Below, one piece after another: positions 62,076 to 64,000 of a stretch of 64,000 bases of DNA. This DNA comes from an uncultured Bacteroidales bacterium (GTDB lineage Bacteria > Bacteroidota > Bacteroidia > Bacteroidales > P3). Both the position numbers and the translations under genes were made by a program. The DNA is taken from the NCBI GenBank assembly GCA_900318835.1, contig ONLW01000011.1, forward strand, positions 1 to 64,000. Reading direction: 5' to 3'. A model generated the notes under the pieces. The model saw only the letters and a list, made by a program, of their open reading frames with translations. It made no database searches and was not told where the DNA came from. Positions within the stretch are counted from its first letter, which is position 1. Every line of letters begins with the position of its first letter.

Positions 62076-62403
62076 CAAAAGCCTGCTTGGCAACATGGTC
62101 GAATCCATCGACTTTGCCCTCGCTTTTGTCGAGGGTTACGACTACAAGACATTCGTGGCCGACAAGCGGACATATTTCGCTGTGGTAAAGAACATGGAGA
62201 TTATTGGTGAGGCCGCCTACCAACTCACCAACGAGTTCCGCGACAGCCATCCGCAGACACCGTGGAAGGTCATTATCAACATGAGGCATGTTCTTGTTCA
62301 TGGTTATGCAGACATAGTGCCGTCGGTACTATGGAAAACACTCAAAGACGATTTGCTTCCGCTGAAGGAACAATTAATATACTATATGGATAAAATGACA
62401 TAA
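62056..62403 (+). CDS. hepT: HepT-type toxin, HEPN domain ribonuclease
   Basis: The 115-residue protein has the HEPN motif Rx4HxY in MRHVLVHGYAD (about residues 76-84), with the tyrosine that MntA modifies. HepT proteins cut RNA as dimers. The start lies inside mntA, so translation is coupled. No other toxin-antitoxin or phage gene is visible nearby. Confidence 0.92.
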   Translation: MRDPRRDKSLLGNMVESIDFALAFVEGYDYKTFVADKRTYFAVVKNMEIIGEAAYQLTNEFRDSHPQTPWKVIINMRHVLVHGYADIVPSVLWKTLKDDLLPLKEQLIYYMDKMT

Positions 62404-62452
62404 AGCGTAGAAATATAGGAAATACATATTGAGCTAACCGCCCATTATTCTC

Positions 62453-62566
62453 GATGTATGAATCTGCAAAATTCTAATGAGTAAGAGAATAAGCTCGCGG
62501 GGTTCACGCTTGGGCGTGAATTATTCGCACCTTATTATTACTCAGGCTTTGCAGAGCCCATACATC
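62453..62566. ncRNA. candidate structured RNA or cruciform element
   Basis: Four inverted repeats are nested in order: GATGTATG/CATACATC (62453-62460, 62559-62566), CTGCAAA/TTTGCAG (62464-62470, 62548-62554), GAGTAAGAGAATAAG/CTTATTATTACTC (62479-62493, 62531-62543) and the apical hairpin TTCACGC-TTGG-GCGTGAA (62503-62520). Such order is unlikely by chance. No known RNA family is recognised and a mobile inverted element is an alternative. The rest of the 305-bp gap (62404-62708) shows no gene. Confidence 0.5.
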
Positions 62567-62708
62567 TAATAAGGAGCAACAAAAGAATAATTCCACGTCC
62601 TTTTTCTTTTGTACCTGTCTCCAGAGAGTCATCGACGGCATCGCTCACAACAATAAGCAGAGCCGCCGAAAACTGCATTATAGAGTAGACACAAAATAAC
62701 ATGATATT

Positions 62709-63302
62709 ATGGCACACGCAAAAACAATGGCAGAATTTATCCCCTCTGTAGATGAAGCCCTACTTTACAAAAGGGAATGGATGCAATCAAGGGGAAGAGA
62801 TTATACCACTTACATTGACTTACTCCATACATTTAAAGAGCCCCCAGTATCAATAGATGTATTAACAAGACAATGCGAACTAATTTATAAAGCTTATAAT
62901 CAACGAGCAGAGATTGAACGAAGGTCAATTTCGGCAAATTATTTATTGACAATTGACAATCTGACAGAACGTCTTTCAGACGGAGACCTCTCGCTCCCAG
63001 ACGACATAGTAAATGGGAATATTGGTAACCAATTCGTTTTTGCTGTAATGTTTTGTCATCATAGCAATCCCAATGTGTACTTTGGCTGTTCAGAAAAAAT
63101 CATGAACATTATTGTTGCATTAAACAAGTTTGACCATTTTTGGAATCAAGAAATAAACAATGTTGTTTTGAGAAAATATACAATATTTCATAGTGTGATG
63201 AATTCTCTTGTCTATTATTATCATTTAGAAAGCCTTTCTCATTTGGAATTAGATATATTATTGCGTAAAGCAAGCGAAAAAATAATGGAGGAAAAACAAT
63301 GA
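62709..63302 (+). CDS. protein of unknown function
   Basis: The 197-residue protein appears mostly helical, soluble and AT-rich in codon use compared with the core genes. I do not recognise a family. The final ATGA overlaps the start of the next gene, so the two are translated together. A start at the second Met (MAEFIPS) is possible. Confidence 0.6.
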   Translation: MAHAKTMAEFIPSVDEALLYKREWMQSRGRDYTTYIDLLHTFKEPPVSIDVLTRQCELIYKAYNQRAEIERRSISANYLLTIDNLTERLSDGDLSLPDDIVNGNIGNQFVFAVMFCHHSNPNVYFGCSEKIMNIIVALNKFDHFWNQEINNVVLRKYTIFHSVMNSLVYYYHLESLSHLELDILLRKASEKIMEEKQ

Positions 63303-64000
63303 AACGTTTATTATTGTCAATACTAGTTGTTTTTACATCATTAAATGCTACCGCCTATAATTTCTCTGCCGTAGCACCGTCGGGACAAACTCTCTACTAT
63401 AATATTGTTGATGGTCATGCTGAGGTCGTCCGCCCCAGTTCGGGTAGCCCTTACAGCGCATATGTGTCTGGTAACTTAATAATACCATCCTCCGTGACAT
63501 ATAATAGCGTGACTTATTCGGTCACAGCACTATCTAATAGTGAAGGTGGAACATTTAGGGGTTGTGGCGGCTTGATTTCTGTCACAATTCCATCGAGTGT
63601 TACCACAATAGGCAATCATGCATTTTATCAATGTACAGGTTTGGAGGATGTGATATTTGCTAATGGTTTACAAACCATAGGTAATTATGCTTTTCAAGAA
63701 TGCCATAGCCTTGATTCCGTCAATCTGCCTAATGGATTAACTTCTATTGGTAGTGGAGCGTTCAGGTATTGTAGTAATTTAAAACACGTAAGCTTGCCTA
63801 ATAGCCTTATTTCCATTGGCGCGAATGCATTTGTACAGTGTAATTGTAAAAACATCATTATCCCAGATGGCGTTCAAAGTATTGGCAATTGGGCATTCGC
63901 TTGCATACGTCATATTGAGTATCATGGCACAGCATCAGGTGCACCCTGGAGTGCAATGTCAATGAATGGATTTTTAGAGGGTAATATGATATTTGAAGAT
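63299..64000 (+). CDS. BspA-type leucine-rich repeat surface protein (partial)
   Basis: The frame starts at ATG 63299 (overlapping the upstream stop) and runs off the right edge with 234 codons visible. It has a signal peptide (MKRLLLSILVVFTSLNATA) and LRR_5 repeats of the type LISVTIPSSVTTIGNHAFYQC, with the spacing of BspA proteins. Such proteins are surface adhesins or binding proteins in Bacteroidales. The AT-rich composition matches the gene before it. Confidence 0.88.
   Translation, partial: MKRLLLSILVVFTSLNATAYNFSAVAPSGQTLYYNIVDGHAEVVRPSSGSPYSAYVSGNLIIPSSVTYNSVTYSVTALSNSEGGTFRGCGGLISVTIPSSVTTIGNHAFYQCTGLEDVIFANGLQTIGNYAFQECHSLDSVNLPNGLTSIGSGAFRYCSNLKHVSLPNSLISIGANAFVQCNCKNIIIPDGVQSIGNWAFACIRHIEYHGTASGAPWSAMSMNGFLEGNMIFED

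Noticed and set aside
62453-62566. retron RNA
   Set aside because: Nested repeats recall a retron msr-msd, but no reverse transcriptase is encoded nearby.

Overview
The window comes from the chromosome of a member of the Bacteroidetes, most likely an uncultured Bacteroidales. It carries a BatA/BatB/MoxR operon, a secreted protein with a type IX secretion C-terminal domain, a DUF4835 (PorD-type) protein, an ECF sigma / anti-sigma / outer-membrane-receptor set, BspA-type leucine-rich repeats, and many promoters with the Bacteroidetes -7 box TAnnTTTG. No rRNA or tRNA gene is visible, so the genus cannot be fixed.

Layout. 1-4.5 kb (minus): moxR, DUF58, a membrane-anchored protein, batA and the start of batB. 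5-16.7 kb: a large type IX secretion cargo, tyrS, a thioesterase, two transporters, DUF2461, two secreted proteins and endonuclease IV. 16.7-28 kb (mostly minus): peptidase E, gyrB, a PorD-like gene, an aminotransferase, a YARHG protein, a 2-hydroxyacid dehydrogenase, a RAYT transposase between two identical REP hairpins, a flavin reductase and dnaA. 27.66-28.54 kb is AT-rich, gene-free and a candidate oriC; gene direction switches there. 28.5-41.4 kb (all plus): lpd, an unknown gene, an M23 peptidase, ispH, recF, a DUF721/DciA-like gene, an ABC exporter, leucyl aminopeptidase, pdxA and polA. 41.4-44.6 kb: three secreted proteins, two of them tandem paralogues. 44.6-52.5 kb (minus): hutH, a zinc-ribbon protein, a Nif3 protein, an M13 metallopeptidase and a PIF1-like helicase with an HRDC domain. 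52.6-64 kb is accessory.

The accessory end holds the most unusual material. (1) At 52.6-54.7 kb four consecutive ORFs begin with the same ~20-codon leader. In the last ORF the leader is the natural N-terminus of an AlaX-type tRNA-editing hydrolase; in the first three it is joined to unrelated AT-rich cargo. Leader similarity falls with distance from alaX, which suggests stepwise capture of genes at the 5' end of alaX. (2) At 60.3-61.7 kb a groEL gene has lost most of its N-terminal half and is broken by at least seven short inserts, including three near-identical ~44-nt elements and two hairpins with covarying stems, yet the groEL segments between them are clean. (3) A MntA-HepT toxin-antitoxin pair is divergent from this remnant and is followed by a region with four nested inverted repeats, a candidate structured RNA. 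(4) Five palindromes spaced exactly 23 bp apart precede an HU-family gene. (5) An ECF sigma factor and its apparent target receptor share a bipartite promoter motif.

Across the core, six copies of a mirrored repeat centred on CCTACCATGGTAGG sit in intergenic gaps about every 5-12 kb. Eight-base-period tandem repeats lie inside the coding sequences of three conserved enzymes, and seven-base-period repeats fill short gaps between genes.
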